From Baffinella frigidus (taxonomy: Eukaryota; Cryptophyceae; Cryptomonadales; Baffinellaceae), in assembly GCA_026770585.1 (NCBI GenBank), contig MU646306.1, forward strand, positions 961,553 through 982,725: 21,173 nt of DNA. The letters are read 5' to 3'. The notes under the pieces are model-generated. The model worked only from the letters and a program-made list of their open reading frames with translations, was not told the origin of the DNA and did not search any database. Within the stretch, counting starts at the first letter, position 1; each line of letters opens with the position of its first letter. Of the stretch, positions 7,991 through 15,337 are shown one piece after another. Position numbers and translations under genes: made by a program.

Positions 7991-8102
7991 AGGGGTACTG
8001 AGGTACCTCGCTCATAAGAAACAGCCCCCCGCCTAGAACCCCAGGCATAGCCCGTAGGGTCCGAGGGGGGGGGCGTTGTCTTGTGAGCGAGGTACCCCTG
8101 TA
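7991..8102. repeat. Palindromic family D, copy 1
   Basis: GGTACCTCGCTCATAAGAAAC at the left and GAGCGAGGTACCCCTGTA at the right, with a C-run after the left arm and a G-run before the right arm. Confidence 0.85.
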
Positions 8103-8167
8103 GATAGCCGGATTTTGAGAAGTCGCTGTGCATGTGCGGCATCCTTCGTGGTTCACGCGCGTAGGCC

Positions 8168-8283
8168 GATGAACCCCAAACCCCGAAACTCGAACTCTGA
8201 CCCCAAACCCTAAACCCTAAACCCTAAACCCTAAACCCGCAACCCCAGACCCCAAACCCCACACCCCAAACCTCAAAAGCCTA
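8168..8283. repeat. Telomere-like array (CCCTAAA)n, degenerate
   Basis: A short core of perfect CCCTAAA units with CCCCAAA and CCCGAAA variants on both sides. Confidence 0.9.
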
Positions 8284-8490
8284 AACGATGCTCAACCCTT
8301 GTTGAGAGACCTCACATTGTTCCAACACGCCCGCTGTGTCTTGGAGACGTTTTGTCACATGTACGTTCCATCGCTTGAACTTGTATTCGCTGAACTTTTT
8401 TTGACCCGTTTGAGGGCTAGGGTTAAGCAGGACCTTTGGGCCAAGGAGGGTCCAGCGTCGAATGCTCGCACGAGCACGTTGCCGTCCATG

Positions 8491-8610
8491 TCAGGGGTAC
8501 CTCGCTTATAAGAAACCGCCCCCCCCTAGGACCCTACAGGAGGGCTATGCCTAGAGTCCTATGGTGGTCCTAAGGGGGTGGGCGTTTCATATGAGCGAGG
8601 TGCCCCTCTA
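8491..8610. repeat. Palindromic family D, copy 2
   Basis: TCAGGGGTACCTCGCTTATA at the left and ATATGAGCGAGGTGCCCCT at the right, about 120 bp. The preceding stretch 8284-8490 holds an open frame (HARCVLETFCHMYVPSL...) without recognisable similarity. Confidence 0.85.
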
Positions 8611-8787
8611 CATTCGCAGTCCAGTTTCGCATCGAGCATGAAAGCATCGGCGAAACACGATGGCGTTTCCGCATTTGTACACAATGGAACGCTGTGTTCC
8701 CCTCCTTCTCACCCACTACGATCTCTCATTTCGATCTCCCTCACTGCCTCGGACAGGCAATGTTTGTTTTTTTGCAGCCAGTCGCAA

Positions 8788-8836
8788 GGCGGGCTGTCCC
8801 GGCTGCGTTTCCTGCGCAGTGCCTGATGGTGCGCCT
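8788..8836 (+). repeat. Short repeat shared with centrin intron 1
   Basis: The segment containing CCGGCTGCGTTTCC and GCGCAGTG matches the reverse complement of about 12597-12643 with roughly six differences over about 48 bp. It follows a T-run and TTTTGCAG that mimic a splice acceptor. The apparent Cys-rich frame (GCPGCVSC) is therefore best read as a repeat. Confidence 0.55.
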
Positions 8837-8862
8837 ACCCTAGAGGGCTAACTCACTCATGA

Positions 8863-8982
8863 TACAGGGGTACCTTGCTGATAAGAAACTGCCCCCCCCT
8901 AGGACCCTACAGTAGGCCATGCCTAGGGCCCTAGGGAGGTCATAGGGGGGGGGCGGATTCTTATGAGCGAGGTACCCCTGTA
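8863..8982. repeat. Palindromic family D, copy 3
   Basis: TACAGGGGTACCTTGCTGAT to GAGCGAGGTACCCCTGTA. It is the first of four contiguous units. Confidence 0.9.
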
Positions 8983-8985
8983 CCC

Positions 8986-9106
8986 TACAGGGCTACCTCG
9001 CTCATAAGCAACCGACCCCCCCTAGGACCCTACAGTAGGCCTATGCCCAGGGCCCTATGGTGGTCCTGGGGGGGAGGGCGTTTCTTATGAGCGAGGTACC
9101 CCTGTA
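8986..9106. repeat. Palindromic family D, copy 4
   Basis: Starts TACAGGGCTACCTCGCTCAT three bases after copy 3 and ends GAGCGAGGTACCCCTGTA. The centre reads TAGGCCTATGCCCAGGGCCC. Confidence 0.9.
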
Positions 9107-9226
9107 CAGGGCTACCTCACTCATGATAAATTGACCCCCCCCCTAGGGCCACCATGGGGCCCTAGTCATAGTCTTACTGTACGGTCCTAGGGGGAGGCAG
9201 TTTCTTATGAGCGAGGTACCCCTGTA
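9105..9226. repeat. Palindromic family D, copy 5
   Basis: Shares its first TA with the last TA of copy 4. The centre is in the opposite orientation to its neighbours: GGGCCCTAGTCATAG instead of CTATGCCTAGGGCCC. Confidence 0.9.
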
Positions 9227-9300
9227 CAGTAGGCCTCTCTAGGGCCCTATAGTGGTCCCTAGGAGGGGGTGCGACTCCTTTTGAGCGAGGTACCCCTATC
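9225..9300. repeat. Palindromic family D, copy 6 (right half)
   Basis: Begins at the shared TACAGTAGGCC centre and keeps only the right arm ending GAGCGAGGTACCCCTAT. Confidence 0.85.
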
Positions 9301-9524
9301 ATATAGGTGGGTTGGGACTGCTGGGGGACTAGTGGTGCCAGCGGGACTAGGGGGAGGTTCAGCGTTGGTTTCGGAGAGGAAGGGCCTAACGTGGGTACTA
9401 TTGTTGCCCTGCAAATGAAGTCTGTGACAGAAGAGAACACGGTTGGGAGCGAAAACCCCGGAACTACGCCTCTTACAACTCGGCTGCTGCTCTGAACACA
9501 CAAAGTCCATTTTCACTCAATCTC

Positions 9525-9660
9525 GCAATCTTTCAGTCTCACTCTTCACTATCTCACTCTCGCACTCTCCTCTCACCATCTCTCTCTCTCTCTCGCTCGC
9601 TCTCTCTCTCTCTCTCTGTCTCTCTTCTCTATTGTCACTCTCTTGCTCACAGCCTCGCTA
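9525..9660. repeat. CT-rich microsatellite tract
   Basis: (CT)n and CACTCT-rich sequence between the family D cluster and the telomere-like arrays. The Ser/Leu frame across it is a repeat artefact. Confidence 0.9.
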
Positions 9661-9713
9661 CTCCGCTACTCAAGAGCCTTCTCCTTCTGCCGCACCTGTC
9701 AACCACAGAGAGG

Positions 9714-9868
9714 TTTAGGGTGTATGGTTCAGAGTTTATGGTTCAGGGTTTATAGTTTATAGTTTATAGTTTATGGTTTATGGTTTGGTTGGTTTATGGT
9801 TTATGGTTTATGGTTTATGGTTTGGTTTATGGTGTATGGTTTATGGTTTATGGTTTGGGGTCGAGGGT
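9714..9868. repeat. Telomere-like array (TTTATGG variant)
   Basis: Mostly GGTTTAT heptamers with TTTAGGG at the edges. Orientation is opposite to the arrays at 1-2 kb and 14 kb. Confidence 0.9.
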
Positions 9869-9944
9869 TTAGGGTTTAGGGTGTGTCGTGTGTCCCCCTC
9901 ACGTCGGGTGACTCTCTGCGGGCGGAAATAAGGAACGCACTGTA

Positions 9945-10446
9945 GGGTCTAAGGTTGAGCGTTTAGGGTCTAGGGTTTATGGTCTAGGGTCTAGGGTCTA
10001 GGGTTCAGAGTTAAGGGTTTAGAGTTCAGGGTTTAGGGTGAAGGGTTGAGGGTTGAGGGTTTATGGTCCAAGGTTTATGGTCTATGGTCTATGGTCTATG
10101 GTCTATGGTCTATGGTCTATGGTCTATGGTCTATGGTCTTTGGTCTTTGGCCTATGGTCAATGGTCTATGGTCTATGGTCTATGGTCCATGGTCTATGGT
10201 CTATGGTCTAGGGTTTAAGGTTTGGGGTTTAGGGTTTAGGGTTTAGGGTTTAGAGTTTAGGGCTTAGGGTTTAGGGTTTAGGTTTTAGCGTTTAGAGTTT
10301 AGGGTTTGGGGTTTGGGGTTTAGGGTTTAGGTCTTAGGGTTCAGGGTTGAAGGTTGAGGGTTGAGGGTTTAGGGTTGAGGGTTGAGGGTTGAGGGTTTAG
10401 GGTTCAGGGTTCAGGGTTCAGGGTTCAGGGTTTAGGGTTCAGGGTG
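9945..10446. repeat. Long telomere-like array with homogenised variant blocks
   Basis: About 500 bp of heptamers in blocks: TCTAGGG, then some 15 units of TCTATGG (10078-10208), then TTTAGGG, TTGAGGG and TTCAGGG blocks. Because 7 bp times 3 is 21 bp, frames stay open and give a false repeat protein (YGLWSMV). The right end overlaps the centrin stop codon. Confidence 0.95.
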
Positions 10447-12076
10447 TAGCGTGTACCATAATCTTCATAAATTGCTCCTCAGTGATTGCAGCCGCATTCC
10501 CATCCCCCGGCTTCAACCCGCACGCCTCGTTCATCATCTCCTGTTGAGGGTTTAGGGGTTTGGGGTTTGGTTGAAAACCTTATCCGGGGAAACCTATTTT
10601 TCTTTCATTTGATGGCAACGAAAATTACTACACACATGATTTATTATTACTAATAAGAACGAATTGTGTAGTAATTTTCGTTGCCATCAGATGAAAGAAA
10701 AATGGGTTTCCCCGGATAAAACCGGTGTCGTTCAAGATACATCAACTTTCTTAGAGCGATGATGGTAAATGTTGACCGCTTTTCGGGTTGCCGGTTTGAC
10801 GGTTTGCTCATTTCATGTGTACCAGAATTCTCGAAACGAGGCGTTTTGAAGGGCGTTTAGTTGACTTTCTGGTTCAAATGAAACCAGCAAATCGGCAAAT
10901 CAGCAACTCGAAAAGCGGCCAACATTTACTATCATCGCTTTACCGCACGCCTCATTGCCTCCTGCTCGGGCCGCCACACGGTGGACAACGGACCTTTCAA
11001 CAAAAGTCAACTTGCCAAGAGATAATTAACTTTAAGAATTTTCTGGCGCAAGTTTGGCCACGCAACACCCTAGAATCCGGCCCCAAATTCAAACCCGAAC
11101 CCTCGAAGCCCACCGAGTGGGTCGGGTTTAGGGTAAGGTTTCCGGGGCCCGCGCTCTGAGCGCAGGCTTAGGGTGGGCGTGCTGACACGGGGTACCCCGC
11201 TCAGAAGACAACGCCCCCCTGCCAGGACCACCGTAGGGCCCTGGGTATAGGCCTACTGCAGGGTCTAAGAGGGGGGCATTGTCTGAAGGAGTACACCCAT
11301 TTTGCCACCCGGCACCTTGGAACGTATACCACACATTAATAGGGTAACTGACCAAAAATGGGGTAGTTAGGCCTACGGGATTGCCTAGGACCTCCTACCG
11401 TAGGCCGAGACTTTTTGTTCCTAGGATCCCTCGGCCTACGGTAGGAGGTCCTAGGCAATGCCGTATGCCTAACTACCTCATTTTCAGGCCGTCGGCCTAT
11501 GAACATGCATCGCAAGCTAACGGCAGAGGTGCCCCCCTAGTGCCCAGGCAGGTTTTCGGTTTTCGGGCGGCAGACGTGAAAGAGGTACCCTGCACAGGAA
11601 GGCGTCGGTACTGCGCAGGGATGGCCCAAAAGAAGAATCGGCCCCGCGGCCCGAACGAAGAATCCCCCACGGCCCGAAACAAGAATCGGGTTTCAGGGAC
11701 TCGTGCTCCAGGTGACGCGGGATAGGTTTGGATGATGTTTTTTTTCAGTCGCCAGAAGGGCGGGGGGAGGGACTCCGGGGTCGCTGCGTACCTGTAGCTC
11801 CTCGTCGGTCTGGAACTCCCCAATCGTCTCCGCCACCATTTTGAGATTTTCGAGCGTTAACGTCTCGTCCTCCGTTTCATACAACTGTGGAAAAGGTTTC
11901 CAGAGTCAGCTCGCGGGGTCCGGAGTCGTAGGTGCTCAGCAATAACTCTTCTCGTCCGAAGTATCCCCGTTCGGGGCCTGCTCGGGAGAGAGGGAACCCG
12001 AGAGAGCTCCAGCGCGTTCATGCGCCTCTCTCTTCCCAGGCCCCCTCCCTCTTCCCCAGAGTCTCTGCCCCCCTCT

Positions 12077-12113
<37 letters not shown>

Positions 12114-12895
12114 TCTCGCTCTCTTTCTCTCTCTGCATCCGTATCTGTCTCTTCCACTCGCACAGAGTGAGAAGGGTGTGCAGGGGAGAGACCTGGAAAG
12201 CGAGGTGAAGGAGCGCCTGCGGGTCAGTTTCGCCCCACTTGGTCCTGAAGATTTCCACGAACTGCTGCTTGTTGATCGTCCCCGTGTTCTCCTTGTCCGT
12301 GTCCGACATCAGCTTCTTCACCTCGTCCTTGCGCGGCTCGAACCCGAGCGCCCGGAGCGCTACCAACAAGTCGCCCGCGTCGATCCGCCCTGCGCGGTCG
12401 TGCGGGAAATGTTCTGAATTCGTGGGAGAGCGCGGAGGATGGGGGCTGCTGGGGAGAGTTGCGGGGTGGCCTACTCCGGGAGAGCGCACTGCCGTATGCA
12501 CAGCGGGACACACGAGCGTCGTTGGCACGGGGGGGTGCAGATCGGCCACCACGAATCCGCCCACACGCTGTCGGGAATCCAACGACGCAATAGCAGGCGC
12601 AACATCAGACACTGCGCGGGAAACGCAGCCGGAACTGCCCGCCTGCTCCAACCCTTTCTCCACGCCGATGCAGCGAGTCAACCTCACGCGGACCATTGGA
12701 AATGGCGCTGAGCACCCAGGCGTCCTCCCTGGTCCCCCCACGTCTCCTTGCGGGAAATTGAGCGGGACCTGAGCCATCGGTGTCGAGCACGTCAAAGGCC
12801 TCCTCGATCTCCTTGCGCTGCTGCTCGGTGAGGGTGTCGCGCGGCGGGATCTTGCTCTTCTTGGCGCGTGGCTTCTTCGGGATACTGGACGCCAT
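10439..12895 (-). CDS. CETN: Centrin (caltractin), four exons, 172 residues
   Basis: Centrins are calmodulin-type EF-hand proteins of centrioles, basal bodies and contractile fibres. Exons on the minus strand are 12895-12769, 12389-12193, 11884-11792 and 10540-10439. All three introns are GT-AG (donors CAG|GT; phases 1, 0, 0). The start ATG at 12893-12895 opens a basic N-terminus (ASSIPKKPRAKKSK) followed by the centrin-typical LTEQQRKEIEEAFDVLDTDG. EF1 loop: residues 38-49 (DTDGSGRIDAGD). EF2 loop: 74-85, with Gln at position 12. EF3 (from 109, LYETEDETLTLENLK) lacks canonical ligands and is one residue short. EF4 (140-163) has Cys in place of the first Asp and about five extra residues. The length equals that of typical centrins. 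The C-terminus could instead splice on at ATG|GTACAC, giving a different tail. Confidence 0.93.
10580..10719. repeat. Foldback with embedded MITE family A copy 3
   Basis: The outer arms TTATCCGGGGAAACC...TTTTTCTTTCATTTGATG pair with CATCAGATGAAAGAAAAA...GGTTTCCCCGGATAA. The inner 10615-10684 (GCAACGAAAATTACTACAC to GTGTAGTAATTTTCGTTGC) is the most intact copy of family A. Either A inserted at the centre of a foldback, or the outer arms belong to a longer version of A. Confidence 0.9.
10753..10942. repeat. Foldback element L
   Basis: AGCGATGATGGTAAATGTTG at the left pairs with CAACATTTACTATCATCGCT at the right. The arms continue through CCGCTTTTCG/CGAAAAGCGG and weaker inner pairing. About 190 bp. 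Confidence 0.85.
10975..11075. repeat. Repeat family H, copy 2
   Basis: CACACGGTGGACAACGGACC, AAAGTCAACTTGCC, AATTAACTTTAA and TGGCGCAAGTTTGG occur in the same order as at 3523-3620. No right-hand terminus was found. Confidence 0.6.
11186..11299. repeat. Palindromic family D, copy 7 (diverged)
   Basis: ACGGGGTACCCCGCTCAGAA at the left and TTGTCTGAAGGAGTACACCC at the right, with the family centre GGCCTACTGCAGGG. More decayed than the 8.5-9.3 kb copies, which suits an older insertion in the centrin intron. Confidence 0.7.
11339..11500. repeat. Palindrome family B, copy 4
   Basis: ATAGGGTAACTGACC to CAGGCCGTCGGCCTAT. The inner arms are nearly identical to the other copies (GCCTACGGGATTGCCTAGGA). 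It lies within centrin intron 3. Confidence 0.9.
11885..12192 (-). other. Centrin intron 2 with CT microsatellite
   Basis: A 308-nt GT-AG intron (minus strand GTCTCTCC...TTTTCCACAG). On the + strand 12078-12145 is (CT)n, so the transcript carries a GA repeat. No foldback element is seen in it. Confidence 0.85.
12390..12768 (-). other. Centrin intron 1
   Basis: A 379-nt GT-AG intron, donor TCAG|GTCCCG and acceptor GCGCAG|GG. It stays open in one minus-strand frame, so a naive reading would merge exons 1 and 2 into a longer protein. Removing it restores an uninterrupted EF1 loop (DGSG|RID). About 12597-12643 is shared with 8788-8836. Confidence 0.85.
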
Positions 12896-13176
12896 CCTTA
12901 GGGGGAGAGAGGGGGGGAGAGGGGGCGTCAACCGCCCTTGAAAGCGAACTGGGAAGGGACCGGAATTGGATCCTTTTCTCGATTTATGGACCCATTTACG
13001 GGTGGCGTATGGTCACGTTACCTCAACAGGCAAGATCCGGTAGGGTTTTTTTATTGCACCCAGTCGCAAATCACGATACGTTTCGCCACCCCATCCCACC
13101 TCCAAAGGCCGTGTGCTGGTGAGTTCGAAACAGAAACAAATACTCGAACCTCGTGGCCACCCTGTCTGCCAGAAAC
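12896..13176. promoter_or_regulatory. Shared intergenic spacer of two divergent genes
   Basis: 281 bp separate the centrin start (minus) from the F-box start (plus), so promoters and 5' UTRs of both must lie here unless 5' UTR introns exist. Contents: a G-rich GGGAGAGAGGGGG tract next to the centrin start and a T-run at 13047. No clear TATA box is seen. It is one of the few repeat-poor stretches. Confidence 0.55.
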
Positions 13177-14435
13177 ATGGCGGTTTCGCCGCCTTCGGGC
13201 GCCTGTCCCACTCTCTCCTCAGACCTTTTCGCTGCCATCCTCTCGCACATCCCGTCCGCCAAGGACAAACTGCGCGCCGCGGCATGCTGCCGCGCGTTTC
13301 GTGCGGGGGCGCAGCAGCCGCTGGCATGGAGTAACACCGTGGTCTCTCGGCCTGCAAAGGGGCGTAGTGAGAGGAGCGTCGTCATCACTCCGGAGGAAGT
13401 AGTCAGGCTGGTGCAGGCGTACGGGAGCGAAATGAAATCGCTGGCCATCTTCGACCAGGGGAGCAAGCGACAGAAGGGCCTGGTGACGGTTCCACTTCTT
13501 CGCGCGATTCGGGACCACTGCAGCGGAAAGCTGCGAAGCCTCCAGCTCCACGGGGTGTTGTACAGGGAGGCACGAAGGAACGCGAAAAGAGAGGTGGGGT
13601 TGATGGAAACCGCGCGCGCCGTTGCCCGGGCCTGCGATGGGGGGATGCTCGACGTGTTCGGATGCAATCTCCTTGGACCAAGGAACACCACAATCGCGTC
13701 GGGGCTGGCGCGCGAACTCACCACTACAACCTGCTCGCACTGCGATTCCTCCCTCTTCCTCTCTCCCCCCCCTTCGCTCCCCCGCCCACTGCCCGGGAAG
13801 GAGATCAACAAGTGCAAGTACGATGACTGCTCTCTTGGAATGTGTGAGGATTGCTGCGATGAGCACGTAAACACCTCACCCTAAACCCTACACGTAAACC
13901 CTAACCCTTGACCCTAAACCCTCAACCGGCAAGTACGATGACTGCTTTCTTGGAATGTGTGAGGATTGTTGTGACGAGCACGTAAACCCCTAAACCCTAA
14001 ACCCTAAACCCTAAACGTAAACCCTAAACACTAAACACTAAGGCCTAAAACCTAAAACCTGAACCCTACACCCTACACCCTAAACCCTAGACCCTAGACC
14101 CTAAACCCCAAACCCCAAACCCCAAAACCTCAACCATAAACCCCAAACCCTAAACCCCAAACTAGGAGGACGAGGATGGAGACCCGCAGATCCTCCTCTG
14201 CCCGTCCTGCTCCTCCTGCACGTGCTGCGACTGCGTCAACAAGGGGAGGGAGCCCGCGGCCGTGTACTGCGATCTCGAGACGTGCGAGTCCGAGAACGTG
14301 GCGTGCCTCGAATGCAACCCGCCGCACTACTGCGAAACGTGCCCCACCTTCCCCAACCCCTTTTCTGGCAAACAGCGCAGCGTGAAATGCTTGCGCCCAT
14401 ACATGGATATCGCCATTCCCGGAGCCTCTGCTTAG
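13177..14435 (+). CDS. F-box protein with C-terminal cysteine-rich zinc-binding region
   Basis: Exon 1 (13177-13866) starts at AACATGGCG, a good initiation context; upstream in-frame codons are non-ATG. Residues 12-53 form an F-box (LSSDLFAAILSHIP...CCRAFRAG...W), which in known families binds Skp1 in SCF ubiquitin ligases. Residues about 60-180 have leucine-rich-repeat-like strands (LKSLAIF, LRSLQLHG). C186, C189, C213, C218, C223, C226, C227 and H230 begin a zinc-finger-like region. Splicing at CAC|GTAAAC to CTAG|GAG (14166) continues it with about a dozen more Cys (CPSC, CTCCDC, CLEC, YCETC). With stop TAG at 14433-14435 the product is 319 residues. Reading through the donor instead ends after six more codons. 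Transcription may also continue into the exons at 14772 and beyond. The zinc fold is not identified. Confidence 0.68.
13867..14165 (+). other. Intron made of telomere-like repeats
   Basis: From donor GTAAAC to acceptor CCCCAAACTAG nearly all 299 nt are CCCTAAA heptamers and variants (CCCTACA, CCCTAGA, CCCCAAA). The exception is a 63-bp copy of the preceding exon end (13928-13990). There is no ordinary polypyrimidine tract. GTAAAC recurs several times inside, always as a one-base variant of the heptamer. Confidence 0.7.
13934..13981 (+). pseudogene. Tandem duplicate of the exon 1 end
   Basis: It reads YDDCFLGMCEDCCDEH (16 codons), differing from the original by Ser to Phe plus silent changes, and is followed by the same GTAAAC donor. 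It is preceded by CAAG in place of a good acceptor. It is in phase 0, so it could be used as an extra or alternative exon adding four cysteines and a histidine. Silent substitutions hint at past selection, but the sample is too small to tell. Confidence 0.6.
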
Positions 14436-14771
14436 CGTGCCACCAGCAACCCTTAGCAGCTTTTACCGGATCCTTGCCAGAATCCAGGAATGGAATTCTT
14501 TTTCTGATTTCTTTGTAAGACCGTACTGTAGGAGGCCCTAGGGCCCTCGAATTGCTGACGAGAGATACCGAGGAGATCTCATCGGTTTAGCTGAAATTGC
14601 TACAGTACCCGACCCGGTTATAAGCTGCTACGGGTTGCTGGTGGTGAGGAAGGCTCGCGCGGATGCGCCGAGCATCGGCGCTCTCCACAGACGGCGTAGC
14701 GCGTGCGCGCACAAACTCGGAGGTGGGCACCCTCATATCCTTCGCTGATGGGGCTCTCAATTGCGTCGCAG

Positions 14772-14835
14772 GTGCGGCACGACAATCTGCTATTCATGCT
14801 CCTTCGAACTGGATATGATGCACTACTGCCCAGCG
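14772..14835 (+). CDS. Candidate Cys-rich exon
   Basis: Acceptor GCGTCGCAG and a strong donor GCG|GTAAGA enclose 64 nt that read CGTTICYSCSF...MMHYCPA, with four Cys in 21 codons. It begins two bases into a codon and ends in phase 0. It would join exon 2 of the F-box gene only from an alternative donor at 14339 (GAAAC|GTGCCC), which recreates Glu-Thr-Cys across the junction. Confidence 0.45.
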
Positions 14836-14974
14836 GTAAGATTCCACCAACCCTCACGGAACGACCAAACCTTCGATGTCAGACCTCAGATTTACCTTGC
14901 CAGCACCTGGAATACGAGGTGCTGTGACATAAGTTAACACAATCTTAGAACACAATCAACTTTGGGGGGGGGGG

Positions 14975-15020
14975 GTCGAAAATCGACCTTTTGGTCCTTC
15001 GAAAATCGACCTTTTGGTCC
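14975..15020. repeat. Tandem repeat of 23 bp, two units
   Basis: TCGAAAATCGACCTTTTGGT occurs twice in direct tandem, after a run of 13 G. Confidence 0.85.
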
Positions 15021-15090
15021 AGGGCTGGTGGTTTGTGAGGAGGATGTGTGCGCTCCGAAACCCCCCTCTCCCCGTGTCCCCTCATCTCAG

Positions 15091-15222
15091 AAACTGATTC
15101 AAACTGCCTCACGATCCTTGAGCGATATTCTCGAAGGATGCACCGTTTGCGGGTTGTGCTTGAACGTTGGTTTGTGTTTGCACGATGCGGTTTGTGCGCT
15201 GCGTGAGAACCTGATGTGTCAA
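15091..15222 (+). CDS. Candidate Cys-rich exon
   Basis: Preceded by the best polypyrimidine tract in the window (CCCCTCTCCCCGTG, then CCCCTCATCTCAG) and followed by CAA|GTGTAT. 44 codons in phase 0 at both ends, containing SDILEGCTVCGLCLNVGLCL and a further two Cys (AVCALRENLMCQ). It fits in phase after 14835 and before 16524. No family is recognised. Confidence 0.5.
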
Positions 15223-15337
15223 GTGTATGGTTTAGGGGGTAGGGTGTGGGGTATAGGACCACCCGTTTTGGTCAAGAAGGGATCGCGGGTTGCGCCATTA
15301 TGTCTGTAGCTGGATGTTCGAACAATACTCCAAGCTT

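Larger units (their letters stand above)
10541..11791 (-). other. Centrin intron 3, a stack of foldback elements
   Basis: A 1251-nt GT-AG intron (GTACGC...CAACAG on the minus strand). It holds the foldback with MITE A inside (10580-10719), foldback L (10753-10942), a family H segment (10975-11075), palindrome D7 (11186-11299) and palindrome B4 (11339-11500). Exon joining across it is supported by the EF-hand 3 to EF-hand 4 continuity. The remainder (11501-11790) shows short GAATCGGGCC-type repeats and no exon. Confidence 0.85.

Noticed and set aside
8299-8511. Possible exon (RDLTLFQHARCVLETFCHMY...)
   Set aside because: Open and protein-like, but it has no family, no GC bias at third positions, and ends inside a family D palindrome. 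Too weak to annotate.
8491-9300. CRISPR-like array of regularly spaced repeats
   Set aside because: The units are adjoining long palindromes with no unique spacers of constant length, in a eukaryotic context with no cas genes.
10046-10246. Repeat protein with YGLWSMV units
   Set aside because: A stop-free heptamer necessarily gives a 7-residue protein repeat. It is a translation of telomere-like DNA.
11857-12795. A single 312-codon minus-strand frame through centrin
   Set aside because: It reads through introns 1 and 2. The conserved EF-hand order is interrupted by unrelated sequence unless GT-AG introns are removed.
13071-13874. Long minus-strand frames (215-267 codons) opposite the F-box exon
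   Set aside because: Mirror frames of a GC-rich coding exon. The + strand frame carries the F-box and the cysteine pattern, and the minus frames show no domain.
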